Below, in pieces: positions 27,512 through 36,581 of a stretch of 64,000 nucleotides of DNA. The DNA lies in contig CAJWML010000001.1 of assembly GCA_913043285.1 (NCBI GenBank), forward strand, positions 248,001 through 312,000, given 5' to 3'. A program made the translations under genes and the position numbers. Origin of the DNA: CAKZNE01 sp002695025. Lineage in GTDB: Bacteria > Bacteroidota > Bacteroidia > Flavobacteriales > Schleiferiaceae. Under the pieces are notes generated by a model. That model saw only the letters and a list, made by a program, of their open reading frames with translations, was not told the DNA's origin and made no database searches. The first letter of the stretch is position 1. Each line of letters opens with the position of its first letter.

Positions 27512-29413
27512 TTAGGGGTGAAGGTAAGGAGAAAAGGTAGAAGTATGCTCCAACGAACTCATAAATTCAATTAACGCTTCTTTTTCATAATCAGAAAGAT
27601 GCAGAGAATCACCCGCTAAAGTCTGGTGGGGAACGTCCAGGCCTAAACCTGCTGCTCCGCCATGATCGTAAAAATCCACAACTTCCTGCAAGTTGCCGTA
27701 GGCCCCATTGTGAAAGTAAGGGCCCGATAAGGACACGTTGCGTACCGTTACGGTTTTGAAGGAATTATGATAAAACCACACTCCCTCCATCGGGTTGCGA
27801 TTGGCCTTACGCCCGGGATCACTATCCATCCGTGGCTCTGCAGTTCCAGGCATTTCAAGCACACCCAACACCTCTGACTCGCTATCCTGATAGAGCGGTG
27901 GCGCCAAGCCAGAGAAAGTAGGCGCAAAGTGGCAAGTACCGCAAGCCGCCTTTCCCATAAAAAGATTAAAACCATCCTTTACCCGGGGATCTATCTCCTT
28001 CCGTTCATTTCTTACATACTGATCAAACGGGCTGTTAAAAGCTACCAATGACATCAGGTACCGGCTCAGGGCATCGGAAAGAGTGCTGCGGTTAATAGCG
28101 GGATAATCCTTAACCTCCGGGTAGGCTTCTGCAAAAAGGCGCTGGTATTCTTCATCAGCCCGCAGCTTCCTGAAAATAGCTTCGTAACTGGTGTTGAACT
28201 CCTTATGACTGATAATCACGTGCTCCATCTGGTCTTCAAAACGGAAGGCCCGCATATCCCAGAAGAAACGCATGGAAAATACCGCGTTGATCAGAGAAGG
28301 AGCGTTGCGATCCACAAACTCACCTTGCTTATTTCCGGCAGACTTTGCCATGCCGTCCGTAAAGGCCTTATCCGGGTGATGACAGCTGGCGCAACTGCGG
28401 GTTTGATTCCCACTCAATCGGGTTTCGTAAAAAAGGCGCTGGCCCAGCAACTTTCGCTTTTCATCGTTGGGGCTACGTACCACTTTGGTGTAGTAATAGG
28501 GATTTAAAAAATCCTCATCAAAAATACTGCGGCTGTTGTAATTCCAGGATTGTTCAAGGTTGGTGGTCTCGTATACCGTTTCCAGGTGCAAAGCCCTGTG
28601 CAGGTCCAGCAACCCCCCGAACAGAGGGTCTATAAACGCCTTAAGGAAGTAGAGGCGGTCAAAGCTGTTGAAATCATTTTCACGTTCCAGGTAACCGATA
28701 GCACCGGAAAATAAACGATCCACTTCAACGCCCAGTTCCTTGCCCTCATCCTGGAGTTGGCGGATATAAATAGCCATAATTTCCTGCAGGGACTGCAGGG
28801 ACCTCCTGGATTCGGCCAGGCCGTTCAGCGATCCCGGGGTATCAAAACCGGTGACCCCCAGGGTAAACAGGCGCACCAGTTGCAAGCGGCTGGCCTCAAA
28901 AACCTCACGGTCCAGCATAGGGTGACCCTTGAAATCACGCTGGATATTGGCGTAAGCTCCTTTCAGTTCTTCACAAAGCGATGCAATATGCTCCCTTTCC
29001 TCAGGGGCTTCTTCTGAAAACACCAGTTCATCCAAACTTTGCAAACCATTGGGCTCATGAATCACCGGCCGAGGCATATAAGGATCCAGGTGGTAGAGAG
29101 GAGCCCCGTTGATTCCACCTTTTACCGCAGTGGGGTAGTAATATTCCATCAGGTACTCCAGTCGTTTATACGCCAGCCTCGTAGCAGCAAGCTGATTTTG
29201 TAATTCATCGAGAGCAACTTCCTGCTGAACATAAGCTTGCGCCACTTTTTCAAGTTCCGCTACCTGTTCTTGAAACACATCAGCATCCTCTAATAAGATG
29301 GCTCGTATGGTTTCATTGGTAGAAACAGGCCTAAAAGCAAGATGTAAGAGAGCAGGAAGGATCAATCCTGCCAGGAGAATAACCCAAGTTTGTTTGTGTA
29401 TGCGGTATTTCAT
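27512..29413 (-). CDS. Di-haem cytochrome c peroxidase (CcpA/MauG family), extended
   Basis: The 633-residue protein starts with a signal or anchor helix (KQTWVILLAGLILPALLHLAF). A coiled-coil/helical region of about 300 residues precedes the peroxidase part. Haem sites are SCASCHHPDKAFTDG (about 340-355) and AACGTCHFAPTFSG (about 490-503). The axial/active-site region includes NRNAPSLINAVFSMRFFWD and TVRNVSLSGPYFHNGAYG, the typical late Met/His loop. Predicted to reduce periplasmic peroxide or carry out MauG-like oxidation. The long N-terminal helical domain, as in a group of extended Bacteroidota peroxidases, is of unknown function. It lies between the sensor kinase and the PhoX-like gene, all on the same strand. 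Confidence 0.85.
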   Translation of the reverse strand: MKYRIHKQTWVILLAGLILPALLHLAFRPVSTNETIRAILLEDADVFQEQVAELEKVAQAYVQQEVALDELQNQLAATRLAYKRLEYLMEYYYPTAVKGGINGAPLYHLDPYMPRPVIHEPNGLQSLDELVFSEEAPEEREHIASLCEELKGAYANIQRDFKGHPMLDREVFEASRLQLVRLFTLGVTGFDTPGSLNGLAESRRSLQSLQEIMAIYIRQLQDEGKELGVEVDRLFSGAIGYLERENDFNSFDRLYFLKAFIDPLFGGLLDLHRALHLETVYETTNLEQSWNYNSRSIFDEDFLNPYYYTKVVRSPNDEKRKLLGQRLFYETRLSGNQTRSCASCHHPDKAFTDGMAKSAGNKQGEFVDRNAPSLINAVFSMRFFWDMRAFRFEDQMEHVIISHKEFNTSYEAIFRKLRADEEYQRLFAEAYPEVKDYPAINRSTLSDALSRYLMSLVAFNSPFDQYVRNERKEIDPRVKDGFNLFMGKAACGTCHFAPTFSGLAPPLYQDSESEVLGVLEMPGTAEPRMDSDPGRKANRNPMEGVWFYHNSFKTVTVRNVSLSGPYFHNGAYGNLQEVVDFYDHGGAAGLGLDVPHQTLAGDSLHLSDYEKEALIEFMSSLEHTSTFSPYLHP

Positions 29414-29441
29414 GGTACTCAGTGCCTGAAAGTTTAAAATC

Positions 29442-29473
29442 GAAAAACCCGGCTCCTTGCAGGAGCCGGGTTC
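29442..29473 (-). terminator. Rho-independent terminator after the PhoX-like gene
   Basis: On the minus strand AACCCGGCTCC and GGAGCCGGGTT form an 11-base stem around TGCAA, followed by a TTT tract, 20 bases past the stop at 29494. Confidence 0.85.
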
Positions 29474-29493
29474 ATCCCTAAGATTCTGAAAGA

Positions 29494-31311
29494 TTACTCG
29501 ACTATGAACTTCACCGTCTGTCCTTCCTCATTCTGGAGATAATATACTCCTGAAGCCAGGTCGGACACATCGATGATAGATTTTCCACGGTATACACGTA
29601 TGCGCTGACCGTTATTATTGTAGATGGCTACATCAGCCTGACGGCTAAAGTGCAACTCACGGGCCACCGGGTTGGGGAAGATGGTGAAACCACCTTCCAG
29701 GGCCACTTCTTCCACTCCCATTCCAGCCTGATCCCAGCCTGTAATAGCCAGGGTAAGTGAATTATTGTAAGGGAATGGGTTGCTGGCATCAGGGTGCTGA
29801 ACGTTTACCAGTACGGTTTTACCGTCAGGTGTTCCAATAGCACCGGTTACCTCTGCACCTTTAGGCACCACAGCAATACGAACCAGGTCGTTTACCGTAG
29901 GAGCTGCAATGCTCAGGTCCAGCAGGTACAATTCACAGGTAGTTCCTACTCCTGCCGGTGTGCTACCAAAATCGGTCTGGTTCAGGTCTTCACAGATAAG
30001 CAGGTAATCCTGTCCGTTAATGGTAATGGTATTCAGTCCGTCAGGATTGGAAAGATGACGATCCGGATAATTGGCAATAGTAGGGCTGGTGGCAAAGTCA
30101 GGACCACCTTCCAGGTGTACGGTAACGTTTTCGGTGGCCGGATCAAACACCAGCACACGACCATAATAGTCCACGTAATTGGCATCATCAGGGCTGCTCA
30201 CACTCTGTGCAGCGGCACGGGCCACATGATGGGGAGCGTGTACAGCTCCGGCAGTATGCTCATCACTCCAGCGACCTCCGGGGTTGGCACGGCCGGTTTC
30301 AGTAAAATATACCTTACCACCGGAATTAGTCACCCACTCCAGACGGTTGAACATGGTAGCGCCTGCAGCTACAGCCTCGCTCTTATAGTTGAGCATTTTG
30401 TTAAGGTTGGTATTATCAATAGCTACCCATTTGCTTGGGTTGCCGTCATGCTTGTATACGTAGGTAGTTCCGGAAGTAAAATCACCGGCTGTGGTGGCTA
30501 CGAACTTGGTAAAGAAACCAGGGGTATCATCCACACCCAGGTAAACGGTTTTATTGTCAGACATAACGGTTCCCCCTTCAAAAGCCTGGCGTCCCCAGTT
30601 GTATTGTTTGCGGATAGCCTTGGCCTCAATAGGATCGATCTCCACCATATAGTTCAGGTTTTGTACCTTCTTGATGCTCTGTCCATTAAAGCCAGGGAAG
30701 CCCGAAGAGCTGCTGGTACCGATCACAAAATCAGAAGTATCGCTGATACCATCGCCATTGTCGTAAATAGCGGCATTGCTGCTCTGGAACCACTCTTCTG
30801 CCGTCCAGATGCGACCGTTGAAGGCGGAAATACCTCCACAGTTCATTCCGGTTTCACCCGTTGTATTCACAAAATCAACGGCAAAGAATTTACCACTGCG
30901 GCCATCCGTTAAGGTTTGGTTTACAATGATCAATGAATCCGTAGAGGGGTCGCGTTTAACCTTAAAAACGGTCATACCGCCACCATCACCAATACTGTCA
31001 TTATTTACTACCATCTCATGGTTAACCGAGATCCATCCCAGGTCACCGCTGGTACCATTGTCCGGTGTAAAACCGATAAAGTCATGCCATTGCTTAGCCA
31101 GTGCCTCACCCTGAGCATTACCATATATAGCTGGAGTCTGAACCTTGTCAACACCTCCAACAAAAAGAACCTGTGTTTTAAGCGGGGAAGCGGGAAGCTT
31201 GGCCACAGCCGGAGTCCAGGCGGTATCGATCTCGGGATCGAATTTAATTTGGGCAGTAGCCATAGGAGCTGTAATTGCAAAGGCAACCGCACCGAGTAAA
31301 AATTTTTTCAT
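29494..31311 (-). CDS. DUF839/PhoX-like secreted protein with T9SS sorting domain
   Basis: The 605-residue protein has a signal peptide (MKKFLLGAVAFAITAPMATAQ). The body resembles the PhoX/DUF839 beta-propeller phosphatase family: SVNHEMVV, GGISAFNGRIWTAEEW, GRQAFEGGTVMSDNKTVYLGVDD, GTPDGKTVLVNVQHPDA near the C-terminal end of the fold. PhoX enzymes are Ca/Fe-dependent phosphomonoesterases; whether all metal ligands are kept needs an alignment. The final 70 residues form a type A T9SS sorting domain (FTIFPNPVARELHF ... GVYYLQNEEGQTVKFIVE), so secretion is through T9SS rather than Tat. A terminator follows. Phosphate acquisition is the likely role. Confidence 0.8.
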   Translation of the reverse strand: MKKFLLGAVAFAITAPMATAQIKFDPEIDTAWTPAVAKLPASPLKTQVLFVGGVDKVQTPAIYGNAQGEALAKQWHDFIGFTPDNGTSGDLGWISVNHEMVVNNDSIGDGGGMTVFKVKRDPSTDSLIIVNQTLTDGRSGKFFAVDFVNTTGETGMNCGGISAFNGRIWTAEEWFQSSNAAIYDNGDGISDTSDFVIGTSSSSGFPGFNGQSIKKVQNLNYMVEIDPIEAKAIRKQYNWGRQAFEGGTVMSDNKTVYLGVDDTPGFFTKFVATTAGDFTSGTTYVYKHDGNPSKWVAIDNTNLNKMLNYKSEAVAAGATMFNRLEWVTNSGGKVYFTETGRANPGGRWSDEHTAGAVHAPHHVARAAAQSVSSPDDANYVDYYGRVLVFDPATENVTVHLEGGPDFATSPTIANYPDRHLSNPDGLNTITINGQDYLLICEDLNQTDFGSTPAGVGTTCELYLLDLSIAAPTVNDLVRIAVVPKGAEVTGAIGTPDGKTVLVNVQHPDASNPFPYNNSLTLAITGWDQAGMGVEEVALEGGFTIFPNPVARELHFSRQADVAIYNNNGQRIRVYRGKSIIDVSDLASGVYYLQNEEGQTVKFIVE

Positions 31312-31707
31312 CGTTACGTGGGTTTTGTGTTTATCTCAGCCACAAAAGTCCACTGGCTGTGTTAAGCCCCGCTTAAAGTCGCTTTAAGGATAGTTTGTAT
31401 TTGTCTTAAATCTGTTGGATTAAGGTTAAGTCACTTTGCTCGCTCAACAAGCTTTGGAGATGAAAATTACTGCTGTCCAACACCTTGCAATGTTATCTTT
31501 CTGTTTACAATAGTCCGGCTATTAACGGATACCGATCATTGCACCCTGGTATTATGAGTAAAGAGCTTTCCAAGAGTGACTAATTTTAACAAGATTTTAA
31601 CTACAGCCTTGAAATTTTCATTTCAATTTCGCGTAAACAAACACAGCCTTTTTAACATTTAGCATTAACGCTACTTTTACAGCATTAATTAATTCGTTTA
31701 AAGAATA
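31312..31707. other. 395-base intergenic region between divergent genes
   Basis: This AT-rich stretch separates the PhoX-like gene (leftward) from the moxR/bat operon (rightward) and must hold both promoters. A near-consensus -7 element TACTTTTA (31672-31679) lies 28 bases before the moxR ATG. No ORF of credible coding character, tRNA or strong hairpin was seen. Confidence 0.5.
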
Positions 31708-32712
31708 ATGGAAACAACCAAGAGCGCCTCTGACATCAGGGAACTAAATGAAAAGATTGAGCAGGAAAGTGCCTTTGTTGACCTCTTATTGCGGGAGATC
31801 AACAAGTCCATCATAGGGCAGAAGAAAATGCTGGAACGTCTTCTCCTTGCCCTGTTGGGTAATGGGCATATTTTACTGGAAGGTGTTCCCGGTCTGGCCA
31901 AAACCCTGGCCATAAACTCGCTGGCTAAAGCTATTGACGCTGACTTCAGCCGTATACAGTTTACCCCGGACCTGCTCCCTTCAGACGTGGTGGGGACCCA
32001 GATCTACAATATCCAGAAGAACGAATTCGCCATAAAGCACGGCCCCATATTTGCCAACTTTGTGCTGGCTGATGAAATAAACCGGGCTCCGGCCAAAGTG
32101 CAAAGTGCTTTACTGGAAGCCATGCAGGAGCGCCAGATCACCATTGGTACCGAGACTTTTAAATTGCCGGACCCTTTCCTGGTACTGGCCACCCAAAACC
32201 CGGTAGAGCAGGAAGGAACCTATCCGCTAGCCGAAGCACAAAGCGACCGCTTTATGCTGAAAACGGTGATCACCTATCCTAAGCAGGAAGATGAGCGCAT
32301 GATCATGCGTCAGAACCTGCAAGGAGGTTTTGAACCTATACAACCGGTGATCCGCCCGGATACCATCCTAAAGGCCCGCAAGACCATCCGCGAGGTGTAT
32401 ATGGATGAGAAAATTGAAAAATATATCCTGGATATCATCTTTGCCACCCGTAAACCCGAGGACTTCCGCATGCCTTCCCTCAAACCCCTGATCAGCTTCG
32501 GAGCTTCTCCCCGGGGTAGCATCAACCTGGCGCAGGGAGCCAAGGTATACGCCTTCCTCAAACACCGTGGTTATGTGATCCCTGAAGATGTAAGGGCTGT
32601 GGCAGAAGATGTGTTGCGCCACCGCATCGGCATCACCTATGAGGCAGAGGCGGAAAACGTTAGTAGCGAAGACATCATCAGCCAGATACTGGATCACGTT
32701 GAAGTACCATAG
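31708..32712 (+). CDS. moxR: MoxR-family AAA ATPase
   Basis: The 334-residue ATPase is the first gene of the bat operon. Walker A-type loop LLEGVPGLAKT (about 52-62), Walker B LADEINRAPAKVQSALLEAMQE, sensor 1 in FLVLATQNPVEQEGTYPLPEAQ-like context (here YPLAEAQSDRF) and late GASPRGSINL are all present. MoxR ATPases act as chaperones that activate proteins with von Willebrand A domains, which are encoded downstream. The gap of 39 bases to the DUF58 gene suggests a common transcript. Confidence 0.93.
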   Translation: METTKSASDIRELNEKIEQESAFVDLLLREINKSIIGQKKMLERLLLALLGNGHILLEGVPGLAKTLAINSLAKAIDADFSRIQFTPDLLPSDVVGTQIYNIQKNEFAIKHGPIFANFVLADEINRAPAKVQSALLEAMQERQITIGTETFKLPDPFLVLATQNPVEQEGTYPLAEAQSDRFMLKTVITYPKQEDERMIMRQNLQGGFEPIQPVIRPDTILKARKTIREVYMDEKIEKYILDIIFATRKPEDFRMPSLKPLISFGASPRGSINLAQGAKVYAFLKHRGYVIPEDVRAVAEDVLRHRIGITYEAEAENVSSEDIISQILDHVEVP

Positions 32713-32751
32713 GCAGGCCGAAACTAAAATCCTGAATTCTAAACCTGAAGA

Positions 32752-33621
32752 ATGAACACCCAGGAACTCTTAAAGAAAGTTCGCAGGATAGAGATCAAGA
32801 CCCGAAGGCTGTCCAACCACCTTTTTTCTGGTGAGTACCACAGTAGCTTCAAGGGGCGTGGTATGGCCTTTAGCGAAGTGCGCAAATACGAATATGGTGA
32901 TGACATCCGCGCCATAGACTGGAACGTAACCGCCCGCCTCAACGAGCCTTATATAAAGGTGTTCGAGGAGGAACGGGAGCTCACCCTGATGTTGCTGGTA
33001 GACGTTAGCGGTTCGGGATCGTTTGGCTCAAGGGTACAGATGAAACGGGATATGATTACCGAAATATGTGCCACCCTGGCCTTCTCTGCCATCCAGAATA
33101 ACGATAAGGTAGGAGTGATCTTCTTTAGTGATAAGATCGAGCAATTTATTCCACCTAAAAAGGGTAAAACCCATACGCTGCGTATCATCCGGGAACTGAT
33201 AGAATTGCAACCCACCAGCCCCGGCACCAATATTACCGAAGCTCTGCGCTATTTTTCCGGCATACAGAAAAAACACGCCATTGCCTTCGTGCTTTCTGAT
33301 TTTATGGATACCGGTTACCGTGATGCGCTAAAGATCATGACCCAACGCCATGACGTAACCGGCATACGTATTTACGACCCCCGCGAAGAGGAACTTCCCA
33401 ACCTGGGTTTACTGCCCATGCAAGACCTGGAAACCGGGAAAACCCGCTGGGTGAATACCTCTTCCAAAGCCCTGCGCCAAGAGTTGAAAATGCGCTTCGA
33501 GCAGAATTTCAAATACTTCCGCGAGTCTTTCACCCGCAGTGGGGCCGGGCAGATATCCATCCGCATTGATGAATCCTATCCCGCCAAGTTACTGGGGTAC
33601 TTTAAACAGAAAAGTGCATGA
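32752..33621 (+). CDS. DUF58-domain protein of the bat operon
   Basis: The 289-residue protein has the DUF58 signature YGDDIRAIDWNVTARLNEPYIKVFEEERE (about 48-76), followed by a VWA-like fold with a metal-site motif LLVDVSGSGSFG and late FVLSDFMDTGY. It regularly pairs with MoxR and is thought to be its client or partner at the membrane. There is no membrane helix. Its stop overlaps the ATG of the next gene (ATGATGA arrangement), indicating translational coupling. Confidence 0.9.
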   Translation: MNTQELLKKVRRIEIKTRRLSNHLFSGEYHSSFKGRGMAFSEVRKYEYGDDIRAIDWNVTARLNEPYIKVFEEERELTLMLLVDVSGSGSFGSRVQMKRDMITEICATLAFSAIQNNDKVGVIFFSDKIEQFIPPKKGKTHTLRIIRELIELQPTSPGTNITEALRYFSGIQKKHAIAFVLSDFMDTGYRDALKIMTQRHDVTGIRIYDPREEELPNLGLLPMQDLETGKTRWVNTSSKALRQELKMRFEQNFKYFRESFTRSGAGQISIRIDESYPAKLLGYFKQKSA

Positions 33622-34541
33622 TGAAGCAGTTGTGGATCAGTCTACTTTTCATAGCCTTATCAGGTGTTCTCAAGGCGCAGCCCTTCTCTTTCCGGGCGGA
33701 GGCCGACACCAACTTCATTCTTATCGGGGAACAATTTACCGTTACCCTTACCGCTGACCTGGACGAAGCCACCTCCTATTCCTGGCCGGCCTTTCCGGAC
33801 AGTACCGAAGGACTGGAACTGGTAGAGGCCTCATCTGTGGATACCCTGGAAAAGGGTGGCCGCTGGATACTGGAACAGCAACTGACCATCACCTCTTTTG
33901 ATTCCGGTTATTTTGCCGTTCCGCCTCTCACCTTAGTGGTGCAAGGGCAAGCCGCCAATACCGAGGCCATTGGCATTGCCGTACGTTTCCCGGATCTCAG
34001 TCAGAGAGAAGACATTTACGATATTAAAAAGCCCCTGGAAGTTCCGCTGAACTGGTGGCTCATCGCTTTATACGTACTATCCGGGCTGGCGGTAATTTTG
34101 CTCCTGGTATGGCTATGGTACCACAACCGCAAAAAAGGAAAGGCTCAACCTACAGCTCCGGAATTGCAAATACCTCCGCATAAATATGCCTTAATGCAAC
34201 TGGCGGAACTGGAGCGCGAGGAACTGTGGCAAAAAGGAGAACTCAAAGCGTACTATTCCCGCCTGGTGGATATTTTGAGGATTTACCTGGAGCGACAGAT
34301 GAGCATACAAGCCATGGAAAGTACAGCTGAAGAAATTATAGGGGACCTGGAAGACCAAAACCTCCCCAAAGATCTTTTTGAAGAACTCAAGCATACTTTA
34401 CGCCTTAGTGCCATGGTGAAATTTGCCAAAGAAAAACCGGGGCCAGGTGAAAACGAGGAAGCCCTGAAAACGGTTCGTCATTTTATTGAGCACACCCATA
34501 TAGGTAAAGAATCCCAAAACGTGAAGGCCGATGTGGAGTAA
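33618..34541 (+). CDS. Membrane protein of the bat operon, short BatD/DUF4381-like
   Basis: The 307-residue protein has a signal peptide (MKQLWISLLFIALSGVLKAQ) and a beta-sandwich periplasmic domain (about 22-130) that resembles the N-terminal part of BatD. One membrane helix follows (WWLIALYVLSGLAVILLLVWLWY, about 146-168), then a cytoplasmic helical tail with ELKAYYSRLVDILRIYLERQ. This layout fits the shorter protein usually found between DUF58 and BatA in Bacteroidota. It overlaps both neighbours by a few bases. Function is presumed structural within the Bat membrane complex. Confidence 0.75.
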   Translation: MMKQLWISLLFIALSGVLKAQPFSFRAEADTNFILIGEQFTVTLTADLDEATSYSWPAFPDSTEGLELVEASSVDTLEKGGRWILEQQLTITSFDSGYFAVPPLTLVVQGQAANTEAIGIAVRFPDLSQREDIYDIKKPLEVPLNWWLIALYVLSGLAVILLLVWLWYHNRKKGKAQPTAPELQIPPHKYALMQLAELEREELWQKGELKAYYSRLVDILRIYLERQMSIQAMESTAEEIIGDLEDQNLPKDLFEELKHTLRLSAMVKFAKEKPGPGENEEALKTVRHFIEHTHIGKESQNVKADVE

Positions 34542-35532
34542 TCAGTTCCTGAATCCTGAATTTTTCTGGCTGCTGTTGTTATTACCACTGCTCGCCTTCT
34601 GGATGTGGTATACCCGCAACCGCAAGAGCCCCGAACTGAAATTCCCGGGAGCTACGGGCATAGCCGATTCTAAGAATAATGTAATGGTGTTCCTGCACTA
34701 CATCCCAGACCTTTTGCGGCTGGGAGCCATTGCCCTGGTCATCATAGGTTTGGCGCGACCGCGCAGCACCGAGGAAAACTCCAAGACCAAATCTTCTGAA
34801 GGTATTGACATTGTAATGGCGGTAGATGTTTCGGCCAGCATGCTGGCTCGTGACCTGCGCCCCAACCGCCTGGATGCCACCAAGGAAGTAGCCGCTGATT
34901 TCATCCAGGATCGGCCTAATGACCGCATCGGACTGGTGGTATACGCAGGAGAAAGTTATACGCAAACACCACTCACCAGTGATCATAAGATCCTGCTAAA
35001 CAGCCTGAAGAGCCTGAAATACGGACTTATTGAAGATGGAACTGCCATTGGTATGGGACTGGCTACGGCCGTGAACCGCCTTAAAGAAAGCAAGGCCAAA
35101 GGCAAAGTGATCATTCTGCTTACCGATGGAGAGAACAATTCCGGCCAGATAGATCCGCTTACCGCCACCCAATTAGCGGAGAGTTTCAACATCCGCACCT
35201 ACACCATTGGTGTGGGAACGAAAGGTACAGCGCCTACTCCGGCAGCCTATGACTTTAGCGGAAATATTATTTACCGCAACATGCCCGTAAATATTGACGA
35301 GGAACTGCTGAAGAAGATAGCCGACCAAACCGGGGGACGTTATTTCCGCGCCACTGACAACAGTAAACTCAAGGAGATATATAGCGAGATCGATAAGCTG
35401 GAAAAGACCAAATTACAAGAACTGAAGTTTTACTCCTATGACGAGAAATTTGAGCAATACATTCTCATTGCCTTTGGCCTGCTGGCATTGGAATTATTGC
35501 TGCGTTACACCGTATTAAAGAGCTTTATCTGA
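34531..35532 (+). CDS. batA: BatA, VWA-domain membrane protein
   Basis: The 333-residue protein has N-terminal helices (FFWLLLLLPLLAFWMWY, about 10-26; and LRLGAIALVIIGLA near 62-75). A VWA domain follows with the complete metal-ion-dependent adhesion site: DVSASM (about 99-104), the Thr in YTQTPLTSDH and the late Asp in ILLTDGENNSG. A C-terminal membrane helix (YILIAFGLLALELLLRY) closes the protein. Bat (Bacteroides aerotolerance) proteins are linked to oxidative-stress survival and envelope integrity. It overlaps BatB at a TGATG junction. Confidence 0.92.
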   Translation: MWSNQFLNPEFFWLLLLLPLLAFWMWYTRNRKSPELKFPGATGIADSKNNVMVFLHYIPDLLRLGAIALVIIGLARPRSTEENSKTKSSEGIDIVMAVDVSASMLARDLRPNRLDATKEVAADFIQDRPNDRIGLVVYAGESYTQTPLTSDHKILLNSLKSLKYGLIEDGTAIGMGLATAVNRLKESKAKGKVIILLTDGENNSGQIDPLTATQLAESFNIRTYTIGVGTKGTAPTPAAYDFSGNIIYRNMPVNIDEELLKKIADQTGGRYFRATDNSKLKEIYSEIDKLEKTKLQELKFYSYDEKFEQYILIAFGLLALELLLRYTVLKSFI

Positions 35533-36581
35533 TGTACGAATTGGATAATCCATATTACCTATACCTCCTGGCTGCCGTACCGGTAGTTGTAGTATTGTTT
35601 ATTGCCATGATGGCCTGGAAGCGCAGGATCCGAAAGAGGTTTGGAGATACTCGCCTGTTACGTGAGCTGGCCCCGGAGCGTAGCTCCAACAAACCACTTC
35701 TTAAGATGGTACTGGCCGTTATTGCCATAGCCGCCCTGTCCATTGCGTTGGTAAACCCCAAAATAGGATCGCGGCTGGAAACTGTGAAGCGCGAGGGTGT
35801 GGATATTGTATTTGCGCTGGACGTAAGTAAGAGTATGCTGGCGGAAGACATTCAGCCCAACCGCCTGGCCAAAGCCAAACAGCTTATTTCAAGAACCCTG
35901 GATGAGTTGGTGAGTGACCGGGTGGGCATTATCATCTATGCCGGACAGGCGTATCCGCAGTTGCCCATCACTACAGATTATGGGGCTGCGCGTCTCTTCC
36001 TCCAGTCGGTGGACACAGAAATCATCCCCACCCAGGGCACGGCCATTGCGGAAGCTATTGAACTGGCTACTGAATATTTTGACGATGAAGACCAGAAGAA
36101 CCGCGTTCTGGTATTGCTCAGTGATGGTGAGGACCACGAAGAGGGTTACGAGGAGGCCACTCAAAAAGCCAAGGAAAATGGCATTACTATTTTAACGGTA
36201 GGCATAGGAACGGCTCAAGGTGCCCCCATCCCCGATATGCGCAACGGCTATCGTATCGGATATAAAAGGGATGAAGCCGGAGAAGTGGTGGTGACGCAGT
36301 TGCAAACCGATATTCTGAAGAAAATTGCCAGCCAGTCCAACGGGGAATATGTAAACGGTTCCAATACCCGCCAGGTGGTGAAGTTTTTGATGGACACCAT
36401 TGCTGATATGGAAAAGAAAGAATTTGAAAGCCAGGTGTTTTCAGATTATGAAGACCAGTTCCAATGGTTTTTAGGTATAGCTTTGCTTTTCCTGGTACTG
36501 GATACATGTATACTGGAGCGTAAAACGCAATGGTTTAAAAGATTGAATCTTTTTGAGAAGAATGAAGAGGATACTAAGTAG
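35532..36581 (+). CDS. batB: BatB, VWA-domain membrane protein
   Basis: The 349-residue protein is a paralogue of BatA with the same plan: an N-terminal helix YLYLLAAVPVVVVLFIAMMAW, a second helix VLAVIAIAALSIALV, and a VWA domain with DVSKSM, LPITTDYG and VLLSDGEDHEEG. A C-terminal helix (FLGIALLFLVLDTCIL) precedes a basic tail. The two VWA proteins are expected to form a complex that MoxR remodels. Its 3' end overlaps the start of batC by about 20 bases. Confidence 0.92.
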   Translation: MYELDNPYYLYLLAAVPVVVVLFIAMMAWKRRIRKRFGDTRLLRELAPERSSNKPLLKMVLAVIAIAALSIALVNPKIGSRLETVKREGVDIVFALDVSKSMLAEDIQPNRLAKAKQLISRTLDELVSDRVGIIIYAGQAYPQLPITTDYGAARLFLQSVDTEIIPTQGTAIAEAIELATEYFDDEDQKNRVLVLLSDGEDHEEGYEEATQKAKENGITILTVGIGTAQGAPIPDMRNGYRIGYKRDEAGEVVVTQLQTDILKKIASQSNGEYVNGSNTRQVVKFLMDTIADMEKKEFESQVFSDYEDQFQWFLGIALLFLVLDTCILERKTQWFKRLNLFEKNEEDTK